6,724 bases of DNA, taken from NCBI GenBank assembly GCA_020881085.1, contig JAJIYR010000077.1, positions 1-6,724 of the forward strand, read 5' to 3'. This DNA comes from Rickettsia endosymbiont of Bryobia graminum. Lineage in GTDB: Bacteria; Pseudomonadota; Alphaproteobacteria; Rickettsiales; Rickettsiaceae. The position numbers and the translations under genes are program-made. The notes below the pieces were generated by a model. That model searched no databases and was not told the DNA's origin. It was given only the letters and a program-made list of their open reading frames with translations. This document shows, in pieces, positions 6,480 to 6,724 of the stretch (positions are counted from its first letter, which is position 1; each line of letters begins with the position of its first letter).

Positions 6480-6724
6480 TTAGAAGAAAGCTAGCTGATG
6501 ATCCTCATGCAGTTTCTTATATTCCTTGCCTTGGTTTTTTACGTATTTTCCTATCATATTCTCATTTCCATGCTTACCTACCATACTCGTAAAATATCCA
6601 TCAGTCCAAAATTCTCCACCCCATAATTGTTTCTTTACCTGTGGACACTGTCTAAATATTTGACGAGCTGTAACACTTTTAATTGTTGTTACTATTTTTG
6701 TTACGCTATAGGTTGGTACAGATT
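6480..6724 (-). CDS. tnpA: IS200-type Y1 transposase (TnpA), C-terminal part
   Basis: TnpA is the HUH/Y1 single-strand transposase that cuts and rejoins IS200/IS605 ends. The last 80 codons and the TAA stop (6482-6480) are in the window; the N-terminal half, including the HUH metal-binding histidines, lies beyond the right edge. The visible part starts at SVPTYSVTKIVTTIKS, which normally follows the HUH segment. It continues with the typical QLWGGEFWTDGYFTSMVG and carries the catalytic tyrosine in GKYVKNQGKEY: Y60 of this fragment, codon 6545-6543, with the partner glutamine four residues later. There is no frameshift or internal stop in the visible part, so the protein may be functional. No tnpB lies on the downstream side, consistent with an IS200 element that has tnpA alone. 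Confidence 0.93.
   Translation of the reverse strand, partial: SVPTYSVTKIVTTIKSVTARQIFRQCPQVKKQLWGGEFWTDGYFTSMVGKHGNENMIGKYVKNQGKEYKKLHEDHQLAFF

Noticed and set aside
1..6724. CRISPR array, tRNA, rRNA or riboswitch
   Set aside because: No regularly spaced direct repeats, cloverleaf-like segments or recognisable aptamer cores were seen in any gap.

Overview
The window looks like chromosome from an obligate intracellular alphaproteobacterium of the genus Rickettsia. It is very AT-rich, with long intergenic gaps and decaying genes. Its best genus marker is an in-frame insertion in leuS whose peptide and imperfect palindrome match the Rickettsia palindromic element RPE1. A degenerate palindrome of Rickettsia type lies in one gap, and IS200/IS605-type sequence lies at both edges. 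Species cannot be assigned from the sequence alone. Every gene recognised here lies on the minus strand, so transcription runs from high to low coordinates.

In transcription order: (1) 6724-6456 is the 3' half of an IS200-type Y1 transposase gene (tnpA) followed by its terminal hairpin. (2) 6349-4955 is a promoter followed by scoA and scoB, the two subunits of succinyl-CoA:3-ketoacid CoA-transferase, separated by 3 nt. (3) 4954-4693 is a gene-free gap holding a degenerate palindromic repeat. (4) 4692-4177 encodes a secreted or periplasmic DUF3576 protein. (5) 4176-3931 is an AT-rich gap with a hairpin and no gene. (6) 3930-1276 is leuS, leucyl-tRNA synthetase, complete, with a 48-codon RPE1 insertion at the edge of its editing domain. 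(7) 1215-88 is a pseudogene of an NAD(P)-dependent aldehyde dehydrogenase of the GabD (succinate-semialdehyde dehydrogenase) type. It is broken by a frameshift, an internal deletion that removes the catalytic cysteine, and loss of the C-terminus. (8) 137-1 is mobile-element debris: a hairpin segment resembling an IS605-type end, a 59-bp near-perfect palindrome, and the first ten codons of an unidentified ORF that leaves the window.

Functionally, leuS is the essential housekeeping gene. ScoAB exchanges CoA between succinyl-CoA and acetoacetate, and GabD would have fed succinate into the TCA cycle. Both sit at the succinate node, but only ScoAB looks intact. I found no wholly new system. The most informative features are the RPE1 insertion beside the LeuRS editing site and the palindrome/IS junction at the left edge.
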